Below, piece by piece: positions 13,699-21,862 of a stretch of DNA of 33,235 nt. Location: NCBI GenBank assembly GCA_037133215.1, contig JBAXOM010000006.1:1-33235 (forward strand), given 5' to 3'. The position numbers were made by a program, and so were the translations under genes. This DNA is from F1-60-MAGs149 sp037133215 (GTDB taxonomy: Bacteria; Actinomycetota; Thermoleophilia; Gaiellales; F1-60-MAGs149). The notes below the pieces were generated by a model. That model was not told the DNA's origin. It saw nothing but the letters and a program-made list of their open reading frames with translations, and searched no databases. The first letter of the stretch is position 1, and every line of letters starts with the position of its first letter.

Positions 13699-14835
13699 AT
13701 GCGCATTGCTGTTTTTGCCACGACACCGCTCGATCGACCGGGCCCCGAGAGCACGGCAGCGCTTGCTGTCGCGGAAGCGATTGCCGCCAAGGGCGTCGAG
13801 GTCGTGCTGGTGGGAACGGCCCGCAGCGCTGCTCAACAGGTTGCTGGTCGACTCGCAATCCGCGCACTGGAGCAGAGCGGGTCGGCAGCGCTCGCTCATA
13901 CCGATCTTGGACCGCGCACCATCGTCGTTGGTGGTCCGACGATGACGTGGGCTACCGACGCAGCGGTCCGACGCGTAATTGGTGCCGGCGCGATCGATCT
14001 TGTCGTCATCGTTGGCGACGCTCACACGCCGATTACCGCAGTGGTTGAAGACGCTGCTCCCAGTGCGGAGCGCATTGGATTGACAGGTGCCAAGCGGGCC
14101 GCCACGGCACTGATCAAGCTCGCTGGCGACCCCGTTCGAGCACCATCCGCGCACGCCCCGGCCGAGCCGATCCTTGGTGACTTTCATCTCCACACGTGCT
14201 TCTCTCCCGACTGTGGCACTGGCATTGAAGAGCTCGTCGAACGAGCACTCGCCCTTGGTCTTGGCTCGCTGTGCGTGACCGATCACGACTCAGTTGCTGG
14301 CGGCTTCGCAGCCAAGGCTCACGTCGAAGCCAACGGAATTCCTCTGCACATCGCGGTCTCCAGCGAAGTCAAGACTCAGACCGGCGAGGTCATTGGCATG
14401 TACCTCAAGGAAGACATTCCCCCCGGCCTGTCCTTCACCGATACGGTCGAGGCGATGCGTGCCCAGGGTGCCTTTATCTACGTACCGCACCCGTTCGACA
14501 GCATGCACGCGATTCCCTCAGAGCCGCTGCTGGAGCGGATGGCGCCACTGATTGACGCACTCGAAGTCGTTAATGGTCGCCTGGCGCGCGAACGCTTCAA
14601 CCACGAGGCTCTCGCCTTCTCTACGCGGCTTGGGCTACCGGCCGGAGCGGGCTCCGACGCGCACGTCCTCGATGGGCTCTTTACGGCTGGTCTCGAGCTG
14701 CCCGCTTTCCACGATCCCGCCTCGCTCGCGCTCGCGCTCGGCGATGCTCGCGTCGTGCGGCACCCGAAAAACATCCTCGCGCTGCAGGCGCGTAAGTGGT
14801 TCCGCAAGAGGAGGAAACCACTGCACGCCGAATGA
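13699..14835 (+). CDS. PHP-domain phosphoesterase with Rossmann-like N-terminal domain
   Basis: The 378-aa protein has two parts. Residues 1 to about 145 look like an alpha/beta nucleotide- or sugar-binding fold (MRIAVFATTPLDRPGPES, DLVVIVGDAHTP). Residues about 155-365 are a PHP metal-dependent phosphoesterase with its ligand motifs: GDFHLHTCFSPDC, VTDHDSVAGG, SSEVKTQTGEV, VPHPFD and GAGSDAH. The C-terminus is strongly basic (RKWFRKRRKP). The substrate is unknown; candidates are a phosphorylated sugar or nucleotide. ATG 13699 fits both the first beta strand and the -10 spacing. The frame is nevertheless open in phase back to the ino1 stop at 13423-13425. The UDG-like gene follows after 13 nt and is probably co-transcribed. 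Confidence 0.88.
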   Translation: MRIAVFATTPLDRPGPESTAALAVAEAIAAKGVEVVLVGTARSAAQQVAGRLAIRALEQSGSAALAHTDLGPRTIVVGGPTMTWATDAAVRRVIGAGAIDLVVIVGDAHTPITAVVEDAAPSAERIGLTGAKRAATALIKLAGDPVRAPSAHAPAEPILGDFHLHTCFSPDCGTGIEELVERALALGLGSLCVTDHDSVAGGFAAKAHVEANGIPLHIAVSSEVKTQTGEVIGMYLKEDIPPGLSFTDTVEAMRAQGAFIYVPHPFDSMHAIPSEPLLERMAPLIDALEVVNGRLARERFNHEALAFSTRLGLPAGAGSDAHVLDGLFTAGLELPAFHDPASLALALGDARVVRHPKNILALQARKWFRKRRKPLHAE

Positions 14836-14848
14836 TCGGGGACGCGCC

Positions 14849-15454
14849 GTGGCTGAACCTGACCAGATCTATGAGCGGTACCTCGCCCGGGCGATTCGGG
14901 CCATGAATGCGCTGGGCGACGACATCGCCGAGCGTGATGACGACCTCGAGCCAACCGCTGCTCCCGTCCTTGGCTCGGGCCACCCGCTCGCCGACATCAT
15001 GCTGCTCAAGACTCGCGCCCAGCCCGCAGAGGTGCAGGAGGGCGTCGCCTTCTTTGGACGCGCCGGTGGTGCGATCCTCAAGAGCGTGACCCGCGTCGGT
15101 ATCGACCCCCTGTTGATCTATGGCACCAACTGCGCCAAGCGGGCCGACGACGACCTCACAGATGCGAGCGGTGCGCCCGCGATGTTCCTTCTGCGTGAGA
15201 TCCAGATCACCGAGCCAAAGATCATCGTCTGCATGGGGCCCGAGACCGCCGCGTTCATCAACCTGATCAAGGTCCCGCTCGCTGAGCTGATCGATCCAGA
15301 GTTGATTGGCCAACTCCAGCAGTTGACGCCAACGATCGAGACACTCGTGACGCCGGATATCGACGAGTCGCTCGACGAAGAGTCCTCCAAGCGCCGCTTC
15401 TGGAAAGCCTTCCAAGAGCTCGGGCGCTGGTACTCCGCACTGCCGCCGTACTAG
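14849..15454 (+). CDS. Uracil-DNA-glycosylase-like protein with degenerate catalytic motifs
   Basis: The 201-aa protein resembles family 4/5 uracil-DNA glycosylases in its central part: IMLLKTRAQPAEVQEG, then FFGRAGGAILKSVTRVGID, YGTNCAKR and KIIVCMGPETAAF. Where active members have a GE-x-PG-type motif this protein has KTRAQPAE (54-61), and no clear C-terminal HPS motif is seen (VTPDIDES lies in the expected region). The N-terminal cysteines of family 4 iron-sulfur enzymes are also missing. It may be inactive, use a different chemistry, or bind DNA without cleavage. Start GTG 14849 is chosen for its position after the PHP stop and a GGGGA 7 nt upstream; longer in-frame extensions overlap the PHP gene. 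Confidence 0.8.
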   Translation: MAEPDQIYERYLARAIRAMNALGDDIAERDDDLEPTAAPVLGSGHPLADIMLLKTRAQPAEVQEGVAFFGRAGGAILKSVTRVGIDPLLIYGTNCAKRADDDLTDASGAPAMFLLREIQITEPKIIVCMGPETAAFINLIKVPLAELIDPELIGQLQQLTPTIETLVTPDIDESLDEESSKRRFWKAFQELGRWYSALPPY

Positions 15455-15461
15455 TCGTTAC

Positions 15462-16859
15462 CTAGTCAGTGACGAGCGCGTCAGCCGCCGGCGTGCGCAC
15501 GAAACGCGCCACGCACTCAACGTGCGGCGTGTGCGGGAACATATCGACCGGGCGAACGACCTCGAGGGCGTAGCCGCCCTCGGTAAACAGCACCGCGTTG
15601 CCCGCCAGCGTTGTCGGGTTGCAGGAGACGTACACAATCGTCTGTGGCTTGAGTTCGAGCACGCGCCGGACTGCCTTCGGCGTCAGGCCTGCGCGCGGTG
15701 GGTCAATCACGACGAGGTCTGGCATTGGCGCACCCGCCTCGATCAGTGGCTCGATTGCCTTAGCAACGTCGCCCGCAACAAACTCGGCGTTTTCGATGGT
15801 GTTACGCACCGCGTTCTGCGTTGCCTGCTCGACGGCATCCGCGACGATCTCGATCCCAACCACGCGTCCGGCGTCGCGCGCGAGTGCCAGCCCGATGGAG
15901 CCGATCCCGCTGTAGAGATCCCAGACCGTTTCCGTCCCCGTCAAACGAGACTCCTCGATGGCGATGCCGTAAAGCTTCTCGCACATCGCCGTGTTCGTCT
16001 GGAGAAAACCGTTATGCGGCACGTGGAGCGTGAGGCCGAGGATCTCCTCGCGATACCAATCCTGTCCGGTGATGATCTCGGTCGGGTGTCCCTGCGTCGT
16101 CTCGGAGAGGCCACTGTTCTTCGTCTGCAGCAAGCCGACAAAACCCGGCACGGACTCTTGGAGCTCATCAATCAGGTTGCCGAGCTTCGGTAGCTCGATA
16201 TCCGTGGTGACGAGCGCGAGCAGCAGATCGCCGGTGCGGGCCGAGTGGCGGATGATCAAGTTGCGTAGTTCGCCCTCATGGAGCCGCTGGTCGTAGCCCG
16301 AGAGCCCCGTCGACTGCGCCCAACGCTGGACAGCATCCTTGGCGGCATTCGGCGCATCACCGATCAGGTAACAGCGGTCGATCTCGAGAACTTCGTCCCA
16401 GCGGCCGGCTCGATGAAAGCCCAGCACGGGACCCTGCTCCTCTTGCGTAAAGGTCAACTCGACCTTGTTGCGGTACTCAAGGTTGTCTTCTGCGCCCACG
16501 ATGTCGTCGATCGGTACATCCGGCAGGTGTGCGATGCGTGTGATCGCGTCGCGTACGAGCTGTGCTTTCTCGCGCAACTGCGCGGGGTAGGAGAGCGCCT
16601 GCCAGCGACAACCACCACAGGCCCCAACGTGCGGACACGTCGGCTCGACACGATCTGGACCTGGCGTCAACAACTCAACGACGTCGGCCTCGCCATGCTT
16701 ACGGCGCGACGTGCGCACGCGGACACGGACGTGGTCGCCAGGCAGCGCGCGATCAACAAAGACCACGAAGCCATCAATGCGCGCGACGCCACGACCGCCG
16801 GTTGCAAGCGACTCGATCACAACGTCGGCGACGTCACCACGGGAAGGACGGTCAGCCAC
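15462..16859 (-). CDS. 23S rRNA/tRNA uracil-C5 methyltransferase, TrmA/RlmD (RumA) family
   Basis: SAM-dependent RNA 5-methyluridine methyltransferase of 465 aa. Seen in order: TRAM RNA-binding domain (about 8-65), iron-sulfur cysteines C75, C81, C84 (CPHVGACGGC) and C163 (DRCYLIG), the SAM-binding VWDLYSGIGSIGLALA, VVIDPPRAG, and the catalytic-Cys motif YVSCNPTTLAGN. The length suits bacterial RlmD/RlmCD better than short TrmA, but the exact target uridine cannot be read from sequence. GTG 16859 is preferred over the in-frame GTG 16901 because the TRAM domain starts just after it and TACGAT lies 7 nt upstream. It is convergent with the UDG-like gene, leaving 7 nt between stops. Confidence 0.92.
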   Translation of the reverse strand: MADRPSRGDVADVVIESLATGGRGVARIDGFVVFVDRALPGDHVRVRVRTSRRKHGEADVVELLTPGPDRVEPTCPHVGACGGCRWQALSYPAQLREKAQLVRDAITRIAHLPDVPIDDIVGAEDNLEYRNKVELTFTQEEQGPVLGFHRAGRWDEVLEIDRCYLIGDAPNAAKDAVQRWAQSTGLSGYDQRLHEGELRNLIIRHSARTGDLLLALVTTDIELPKLGNLIDELQESVPGFVGLLQTKNSGLSETTQGHPTEIITGQDWYREEILGLTLHVPHNGFLQTNTAMCEKLYGIAIEESRLTGTETVWDLYSGIGSIGLALARDAGRVVGIEIVADAVEQATQNAVRNTIENAEFVAGDVAKAIEPLIEAGAPMPDLVVIDPPRAGLTPKAVRRVLELKPQTIVYVSCNPTTLAGNAVLFTEGGYALEVVRPVDMFPHTPHVECVARFVRTPAADALVTD

Positions 16860-16866
16860 GGAGCGG

Positions 16867-16872
16867 ATCGTA
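16867..16872 (-). promoter_or_regulatory. Leaderless-type -10 of the methyltransferase (TACGAT)
   Basis: On the minus strand TACGAT ends 7 nt before GTG 16859. It argues against the upstream GTG 16901, which lacks both a Shine-Dalgarno and a -10 at suitable distance. Confidence 0.45.
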
Positions 16873-16934
16873 CGTGAGGGGGGCCGATCGGCGATCCGCA
16901 CACGCCGGACAAAACCCGGCGCGTGCGGTCGAGA

Positions 16935-17126
16935 TTAGGCCGAAGCGGACTTGGACTTGTCGTGACCCATGATCAGCAGGATGATCAAGGAGATGAGTGG
17001 GAAGAAAAACCCGAGTACCGTCCACAGGTTTTGGCTGCGGTTGCGGGTTCGAGCCATGCTTCGGCAGATCAACGCAAATCCGACTGCTATCGCGAGGGGG
17101 ATGGCAATACTAAGAAACTGAGACAT
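16935..17126 (-). CDS. Small two-TM membrane protein (63 aa)
   Basis: MSQFLSIAIPLAIAVGFAL forms a first hydrophobic segment, and a basic stretch (RSMARTRNRSQN) leads into a second one (about 33-53) ending in a charged HDKSKS tail, giving a helical hairpin. A strong Shine-Dalgarno (GGAGG, 5 nt before the ATG) and a matching upstream promoter support real expression. It resembles short PLDc_N-like membrane proteins in layout only; function is unknown. A GCCGG/CCGGC inverted repeat at 16904-16920 lies between this gene and the methyltransferase. Confidence 0.8.
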   Translation of the reverse strand: MSQFLSIAIPLAIAVGFALICRSMARTRNRSQNLWTVLGFFFPLISLIILLIMGHDKSKSASA

Positions 17127-17165
17127 CTATACCTCCAAAAGTGACGCAGAATCGCGCGCGTAACT

Positions 17166-17193
17166 AGTCTACTCCGCGCAGAACGGCACTCAA
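17166..17193 (-). promoter_or_regulatory. Promoter of the small membrane protein gene
   Basis: Minus-strand -35 TTGAGT (17193-17188) and -10 TAGACT (17171-17166) are separated by 16 nt. The -10 is identical to that of dnaK. The leader would be about 30 nt with the Shine-Dalgarno near its end. Confidence 0.6.
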
Positions 17194-17241
17194 CGCGACG
17201 CGGCTAGAGGCTTCGCGCATGCTGCTGGAGAGCGACGCGCC

Positions 17242-18051
17242 TCACAGCATGGTCGGCTCGGCGGGAGCCGTCACGATGCGCCCGTCTACCCATTCCGCAT
17301 TGCCATAGAGCGGCTCTTGACGGGAAACCATGCGCCCATCCCCGCCAGGCACCAAGTCGACAAGATCAAAGCGACGCGCCACGAGATCGATGTCAACGCG
17401 ATAGTCGCGTCCGCCCTCACCCCAGGCGAAGGCAATCAGCACCGGCCGTGGCAGTTCGGGACCAATCACATCGATGCGTACCGTTGGCGTTCCGTGGAGC
17501 CCCACGAGGAGCCCAATCGTCGCAGCCTGCGGCGAACGGTTGAAGACCTCTGCGGCAATACCAGCGAGGTAGACCTCGTCGGATTCTCGCCGCCGCGCTC
17601 TCAGAATCGTGGCCTGTGCTGTCTGAGACTCATCTAGATCATGCTGGAGTTGTTCCATCCGTCGTTCCGACTCGGCGAGCGCAGCACGAACTGCTGCCCC
17701 CTCCGCTTCCGCGTCGGCGAGGCGCGCAGCCAACGTTTCGATCTCGGTTTCGCGCTCCACCGTGTGGTCGCGTGTGTCTTCGAGTCGCTCGACCGTTGTC
17801 TCGAGTTGCGTCTGAAGCGTGTTGACCTGCGCGGTTAGCGTGCGCACGGTGCGATCCGTCGTGTCGACAGGGACCACAATGGGAGCAGGCTCCTCTTCGC
17901 GGTGCCAACCATTCTTCTCAGCTCGGTCAAAACACAGAGGACAGACATGCACCGTCGAGCCCGAACGCTGCTCGGTAAAGGCCGCGGCACGCTCACCCGT
18001 CAGGAGATTCCGCCGACAGATCGAACATTGAATGTCGTTTGCACTGAGCAT
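17242..18051 (-). CDS. Zinc-ribbon plus coiled-coil protein of unknown function
   Basis: The 269-aa protein has an N-terminal Cys4 zinc-ribbon-like module (CSIC at residues 9-12 and CPLC near 37-40). A long charged coiled coil follows (about 66-155, rich in Glu, Arg, Thr and Leu heptads). The folded C-terminal domain (about 158-255) contains SDEVYLAGIAAEVFNRSP and VLIAFAWGEGGRDYRVDID. No enzyme motif is visible. I recall similar hypothetical proteins in Thermoleophilia but cannot name a family. A TAGCAT hexamer lies 9 nt before the ATG, so the transcript may be nearly leaderless. Confidence 0.82.
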   Translation of the reverse strand: MLSANDIQCSICRRNLLTGERAAAFTEQRSGSTVHVCPLCFDRAEKNGWHREEEPAPIVVPVDTTDRTVRTLTAQVNTLQTQLETTVERLEDTRDHTVERETEIETLAARLADAEAEGAAVRAALAESERRMEQLQHDLDESQTAQATILRARRRESDEVYLAGIAAEVFNRSPQAATIGLLVGLHGTPTVRIDVIGPELPRPVLIAFAWGEGGRDYRVDIDLVARRFDLVDLVPGGDGRMVSRQEPLYGNAEWVDGRIVTAPAEPTML

Positions 18052-18159
18052 GCCGTACCGATGCTACCGAACGACGCCCTCCCAGAGGCAGGACTTTTTC
18101 GCTCAGCGCGATATATAGGGACATAAATCCGCACGTTCCCCCTCGGAGGGTTAGTAATT

Positions 18160-18600
18160 ATGGGTACTGCTGAGTTGACCACATTTGGTCTCGTTTCGCT
18201 GATTGGTTACATCATCGTGGGCATTCGCCTGATGAACCTCTGCAACGCTTCCGGCGTTTCGAACGGCTGGTTTGCGTTCATTCCGCTGCTCAACTTCACC
18301 CGTTGGGCACGGCTTGCTGGCAAGAACCCGTGGCTCGTCTTGCTGTGGTTCGTGTTCATCATCCCTGGACTGATTCTCTCGCTGATCTGGCTGAACAAGA
18401 TCTCTGAGAAGACCGGGACGAAGTCGCCGTGGTTCTGGGTCTACCTGATCGCCGCAATCGTCGCTTACGGCGGCACCACGATCTTCCACGGCACGGCGCA
18501 AATCATCGTCTCGCTGGTTCTGACCATTGCCATGATCGCTGCGCAGTGGATGATCTTTGACCCCACAAAGGGCACCAGCTCTACGACCGCAACGGTCTAA
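18160..18600 (+). CDS. Four-TM membrane protein, DUF5684-like
   Basis: The 146-aa integral membrane protein has four or five hydrophobic segments (about 8-25, 50-75, 85-103, 110-133). The stretch GWFAFIPLLNFTRWARLAGK followed by two TM helices resembles small bacterial membrane proteins grouped near DUF5684. A GGAGGG Shine-Dalgarno lies about 10 nt before the ATG. A TATATA near 18111 could be a -10, without a clear -35. It is flanked downstream by a strong terminator, so it is a single-gene unit. Function unknown. Confidence 0.82.
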   Translation: MGTAELTTFGLVSLIGYIIVGIRLMNLCNASGVSNGWFAFIPLLNFTRWARLAGKNPWLVLLWFVFIIPGLILSLIWLNKISEKTGTKSPWFWVYLIAAIVAYGGTTIFHGTAQIIVSLVLTIAMIAAQWMIFDPTKGTSSTTATV

Positions 18601-18624
18601 CTCGCTCGAAAACGTTTTTGGACC

Positions 18625-18665
18625 CTGAGGGGGTGGCGCTCCGGCGCTGCCCCCTCAGTCGTTTC
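18625..18665 (+). terminator. Rho-independent terminator after the DUF5684-like gene
   Basis: A 15-bp stem (CTGAGGGGGTGGCGC with GCGCTGCCCCCTCAG, two G-U pairs) closed by a TCCG tetraloop, followed by TCGTTT. It sits between two convergent genes and touches the end of the MFS gene; on the minus strand the hairpin lacks a T-tract. Confidence 0.8.
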
Positions 18666-20254
18666 TAGGCTTCCTGCTCCGCCTTATACTCAGCCTCGAA
18701 TGCGAGCTCCTGTTGCTTGTTCGGGAAGCCAATCGCGGCCACCATCAGGCCAATCGCAACCGCAATGAGGGCAGCAACGACAGCTGCGTATGAACCGTGG
18801 ACAAACGCGTCGCGGGCGCCCTGAATAATCGCCTCACCGTACTGAGGAAATTTCTGCGCAAGCACCTCGGCCCCACCAAACGAATCACGCAGAATGCTCG
18901 CGGTCTGCTCAGTGACGTTGCTGCTCTCAGCCTTCGGGATGCCGGCCAGTTGAGTATTGACTGACGCCGTGTATTGACGGGTGAGGAAGACCGCCAAAAT
19001 CGACTGCATGATAGCGGCGCCCAAGTCGCGCTGCAGGTCCGCCGTTGCTGACCCCATGCCCGCTCGGTGCTCCGGAACGGCAGACATAATCGAGCGCGAT
19101 GCCGGGGTTCCTGCCAATCCAATGCCGATCCCAATCACCGCGAACGCGCCCCCAACCGGAAGGTACGACGACCCCTCGCGCCACGTAAACATCAGTGCGA
19201 TACCCGCCAGCACAAAGGCGATGCCAACGACCATCGTCAGGCGGCTGCCGTAGCGCTCGATCATGCGTGCCGCAATGGGTGACACGAGGACCATCGTGAC
19301 GCTGACAGGCAGCGCAGCGCAACCCGCTTCGAAGGTCGAATAGCCGAGTACGTTCTGTACGTACTGCGCTCCGATAAACATCGTGCCGACGAGCGTGCCA
19401 AAGACAATCAGTCCGGCTAGCGATGCCACCCAGAAGATTCTCCGCGATGCGATTTCGAGATCGAAGAGTGGGTTTGGCGCGTGCTTTTGACGCCAGAAAA
19501 ACAGAGCAGAACCGATCACACTTGCACCAATCATGATGGCGCCAACGACTTCGTTGGCGGGGATCGAAACGAAGTGCAGACCCAGCGTCAGCAGACCGAT
19601 CGCCACCACAGAGAGGGCGCCACCAAGGTGATCGACCGGGTTTTTATCCTCGCCGATGTTCTTTGGAATCACGAACAGTGCGAGCACGAAAGCGACTGCG
19701 GCGATCGGCACCGTCAAGATGAATGCCGATCCCCAGGCGAAGTGTTCGAGCAAGAAACCTGCAATTGCCGGGGCAAGTGCGGATGCACCTAAACCAAGTC
19801 CCGTCCAGAGTGCAATTGCCCGGGTCTGTAACTGCCCTTTGAAGAGCGCAACGACGATCGAAAGCGTGGTTGGAAATGCCATGCCAGCCGCGATTCCTCC
19901 GCCGATGCGTGCAATGACGAGTACATCGGTATTTGGCGCGAAGCCGGCGAGTAGTGCCATCGGAATCGACAACGCGAGGCCAGCCAGCAACATCCGCCGG
20001 CGGCCATAGCGGTCCGCAATGGCCCCGAGGTACAGCACCGACGCCGCGAGCCCAAGGGTGAAACCGACAGCGATCATGTTCAAGGAGACCTGCGTTGCCT
20101 CGAGGTCGCGGCCGATCGTCGGAAGCGTCACGTTGGCGACCGAAAGATTCATATTTGCGACAGCAGCACCAAGAATTAGCGCCGTCAGAATGACAGCGGC
20201 TCGTGGCGGTGCCTCAGACTGGTCCGTTTCGACACCGTGATCTGCAGCGCTCAC
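18665..20254 (-). CDS. MFS drug-efflux-type transporter, DHA2 family (14 TM)
   Basis: Proton-driven exporter of 529 aa with about 14 hydrophobic segments. Family motifs include motif A DRYGRRRML in the loop after the second TM, NMNLSVANVTLPTIGRDL in the first TM and a motif C-like GASALAPAIAGFLLE. The C-terminal half has an extended extracellular region (about 435-485) before the last TM. The substrate cannot be inferred; drugs, lipids or siderophores are all known for DHA2. The GTG start at 20254 overlaps the DUF2252 stop as GTGA, so the two are translationally coupled. Confidence 0.92.
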   Translation of the reverse strand: MSAADHGVETDQSEAPPRAAVILTALILGAAVANMNLSVANVTLPTIGRDLEATQVSLNMIAVGFTLGLAASVLYLGAIADRYGRRRMLLAGLALSIPMALLAGFAPNTDVLVIARIGGGIAAGMAFPTTLSIVVALFKGQLQTRAIALWTGLGLGASALAPAIAGFLLEHFAWGSAFILTVPIAAVAFVLALFVIPKNIGEDKNPVDHLGGALSVVAIGLLTLGLHFVSIPANEVVGAIMIGASVIGSALFFWRQKHAPNPLFDLEIASRRIFWVASLAGLIVFGTLVGTMFIGAQYVQNVLGYSTFEAGCAALPVSVTMVLVSPIAARMIERYGSRLTMVVGIAFVLAGIALMFTWREGSSYLPVGGAFAVIGIGIGLAGTPASRSIMSAVPEHRAGMGSATADLQRDLGAAIMQSILAVFLTRQYTASVNTQLAGIPKAESSNVTEQTASILRDSFGGAEVLAQKFPQYGEAIIQGARDAFVHGSYAAVVAALIAVAIGLMVAAIGFPNKQQELAFEAEYKAEQEA

Positions 20255-21654
20255 GTCGACGCCTTCGCATCGTCTTGTGCGACGATCCGACCATCTGCAA
20301 CTGCCGCTTCGAGAGATTCATAGTCCTTCTCATTTAGATCTGCGTAGGCGACACCAAAGCTTGTGATCGCAGTCTCGAAGCGGTTGGACGAGCCAAGGTA
20401 CGCGGCGATCGCGACGGAGTCACCCGACCGTGCATGCGCCTTCGCAAGTGTCCATGCGCAGACTTGGCCGTAGCGGAGGAGGAGTCGTTCACTCATCTTC
20501 TCGACGTCCGCAGAGCCCTTCCAATCACGCAACTGACGCCAGTAGTATTGGCGTTCCTGCGGTCCACTGGCCCAACCAAGAAACGCATCACTCGCCGACT
20601 GCATCAGGCGCTGGCCTGCAACCACTCGCTGACCATGATGCGCGTAGTTGGAGGGAGAGAGATACGGCTCGAGCACGGAACTCTGTGCCTCTTTGACTTG
20701 AAGGAACAAAAGATCGTTCTCATCCGCACCCTGTAACAGCACGATGACGCAGCGCGTACCCACGGAGCCAACACCAACAACTTTGATCGCCGCGTCGACG
20801 TACGTGTAGCGATCGAGCAATACCTTCACGTCGTCACGGACAGATCCTCGATACTCCCGAAAAGCCTGCAAGACGATCTCGGTGGGGTCATCACCAAGCA
20901 GTGTGGCCACGTCGGCGAGCGGCACGATCAGGGGAGGCTCAGCCACAATACGGCGCTTCCCATCAACAACTTTCGTAAACCGCGAAGCCGCTTGGAGATG
21001 ATCTTTGCCTCGAGCACGCTCGGCGACCGCAGCTGCGTACGCGCGCCACTCGTCGTCGGCGACCGTCTGCAACGCGACGTCAACCTCGAGCTGTCGATGC
21101 CACGTCTCGAGCGCGGTCAGATCGGCAAACTCACGCATCGCTGTGCGATACCGCTCTGCCGTGGCAAACGCAATTTCGCGCTGCCGATTGGCCTTGAAGC
21201 CGCGGTCGCGCGCGGCGACCACCACGCTCGCTACAAGACGCTTGACGTCCCACTCGAATGGTCCCGGTAGGGTCTCGTCGAAATCATTCAAATCGAAGAC
21301 GAGAGCACGCTCTGGCGACCCAAAAATGCCGAAGTTGAGCAGATGCGCGTCGCCGCAGAGTTGAACATTCAGACCTGACGACGGTGCAAAGGCGAGATCG
21401 TGCGCCATCAGTGCTGCGGAGCCGCGATAGAAGGTAAAGGCTGAGCGCAGCATGCGCCCGTACCGAATCGGTACGAGCCACGCCAGCCGATCAGCATCGC
21501 CTGCACCAATAATGCCAACGGCGTCACGACCAGCCATCGTCGCGCCCGTCTCACTAAGTCCGGCTAACGGCAGGGCCGTCCGAACCGCCTTGCCGGCCAC
21601 GCGACGCTCTTCGCGCGTCGCGTGCAACGGCCATTCACCGGTCGTCTTTGTCAT
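20251..21654 (-). CDS. DUF2252 protein
   Basis: The 467-aa cytoplasmic protein of the DUF2252 family, whose fold is related to kinase/phosphotransferase enzymes; its biochemical role is not established. Visible family blocks: FTFYRGSAALMAHDLA (about 73-88), LCGDAHLLNFGIFGSPE with the conserved GDAHLLNFG, VFDLNDFDETLPGPFEWDVKRL, and VKVVGVGSVGTRCVIVLLQG-type sequence mid-protein. The GDAH and DFDE acidic/histidine residues could be phosphotransfer or metal positions by analogy with kinases (inference). It heads a two-gene unit with the MFS exporter. Confidence 0.92.
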   Translation of the reverse strand: MTKTTGEWPLHATREERRVAGKAVRTALPLAGLSETGATMAGRDAVGIIGAGDADRLAWLVPIRYGRMLRSAFTFYRGSAALMAHDLAFAPSSGLNVQLCGDAHLLNFGIFGSPERALVFDLNDFDETLPGPFEWDVKRLVASVVVAARDRGFKANRQREIAFATAERYRTAMREFADLTALETWHRQLEVDVALQTVADDEWRAYAAAVAERARGKDHLQAASRFTKVVDGKRRIVAEPPLIVPLADVATLLGDDPTEIVLQAFREYRGSVRDDVKVLLDRYTYVDAAIKVVGVGSVGTRCVIVLLQGADENDLLFLQVKEAQSSVLEPYLSPSNYAHHGQRVVAGQRLMQSASDAFLGWASGPQERQYYWRQLRDWKGSADVEKMSERLLLRYGQVCAWTLAKAHARSGDSVAIAAYLGSSNRFETAITSFGVAYADLNEKDYESLEAAVADGRIVAQDDAKAST

Positions 21655-21660
21655 ACCGGG

Positions 21661-21666
21661 AGTCTA
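21661..21666 (-). promoter_or_regulatory. Leaderless-type -10 of the DUF2252 gene (TAGACT)
   Basis: Minus-strand TAGACT ends 6 nt before ATG 21654, the same hexamer as in the dnaK promoter but placed for a leaderless transcript. Confidence 0.55.
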
Positions 21667-21712
21667 ATCGCGCTTGTAAAGCAGCGCCGAACTCGCGGCA
21701 CGTGTGTCCGAG

Positions 21713-21785
21713 TGGAGCCAGTCGGGATCGAACCGACGACCCCCTGCTTGCAAAGCAGGTGCTCTCCCAGCTGAGCTATGGCCCC
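21713..21785 (-). tRNA. tRNA-Ala (anticodon UGC)
   Basis: A 73-nt cloverleaf on the minus strand: acceptor GGGGCCA pairs with TGGCTCC and has the G3-U70 wobble that identifies alanine tRNA. The D-arm contains AGCTCAGCTGGGAGAGC, the anticodon arm is CCTGC-TTTGCAA-GCAGG with anticodon TGC, and the T-arm is GTCGGTTCGATCCCGAC. CCA is not encoded. It reads alanine GCN codons, mainly GCA/GCU/GCG. Confidence 0.98.
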
Positions 21786-21787
21786 AG

Positions 21788-21807
21788 GTGCGGAAGTACT
21801 TCCGCAC
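21788..21807. repeat. 20-bp perfect palindrome at the 5' side of tRNA-Ala(UGC)
   Basis: GTGCGGAA-GTAC-TTCCGCAC is its own reverse complement and ends 3 bp from the 5' end of the tRNA gene. It could be a leader hairpin that guides 5' processing or an operator over the tRNA start site. No standard -35/-10 pair was recognised just upstream. Confidence 0.85.
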
Positions 21808-21862
21808 GGCGCATTGTGCCGCGTCTCGCAAATCTGCGTCGCATGCGTACACTTCGGCCCGA

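Noticed and set aside
16904..16920. GCCGG/CCGGC hairpin as a terminator between the small membrane protein and the methyltransferase
   Set aside because: The stem is only 5 bp with a 7-nt loop and has no T-tract on the relevant strand.
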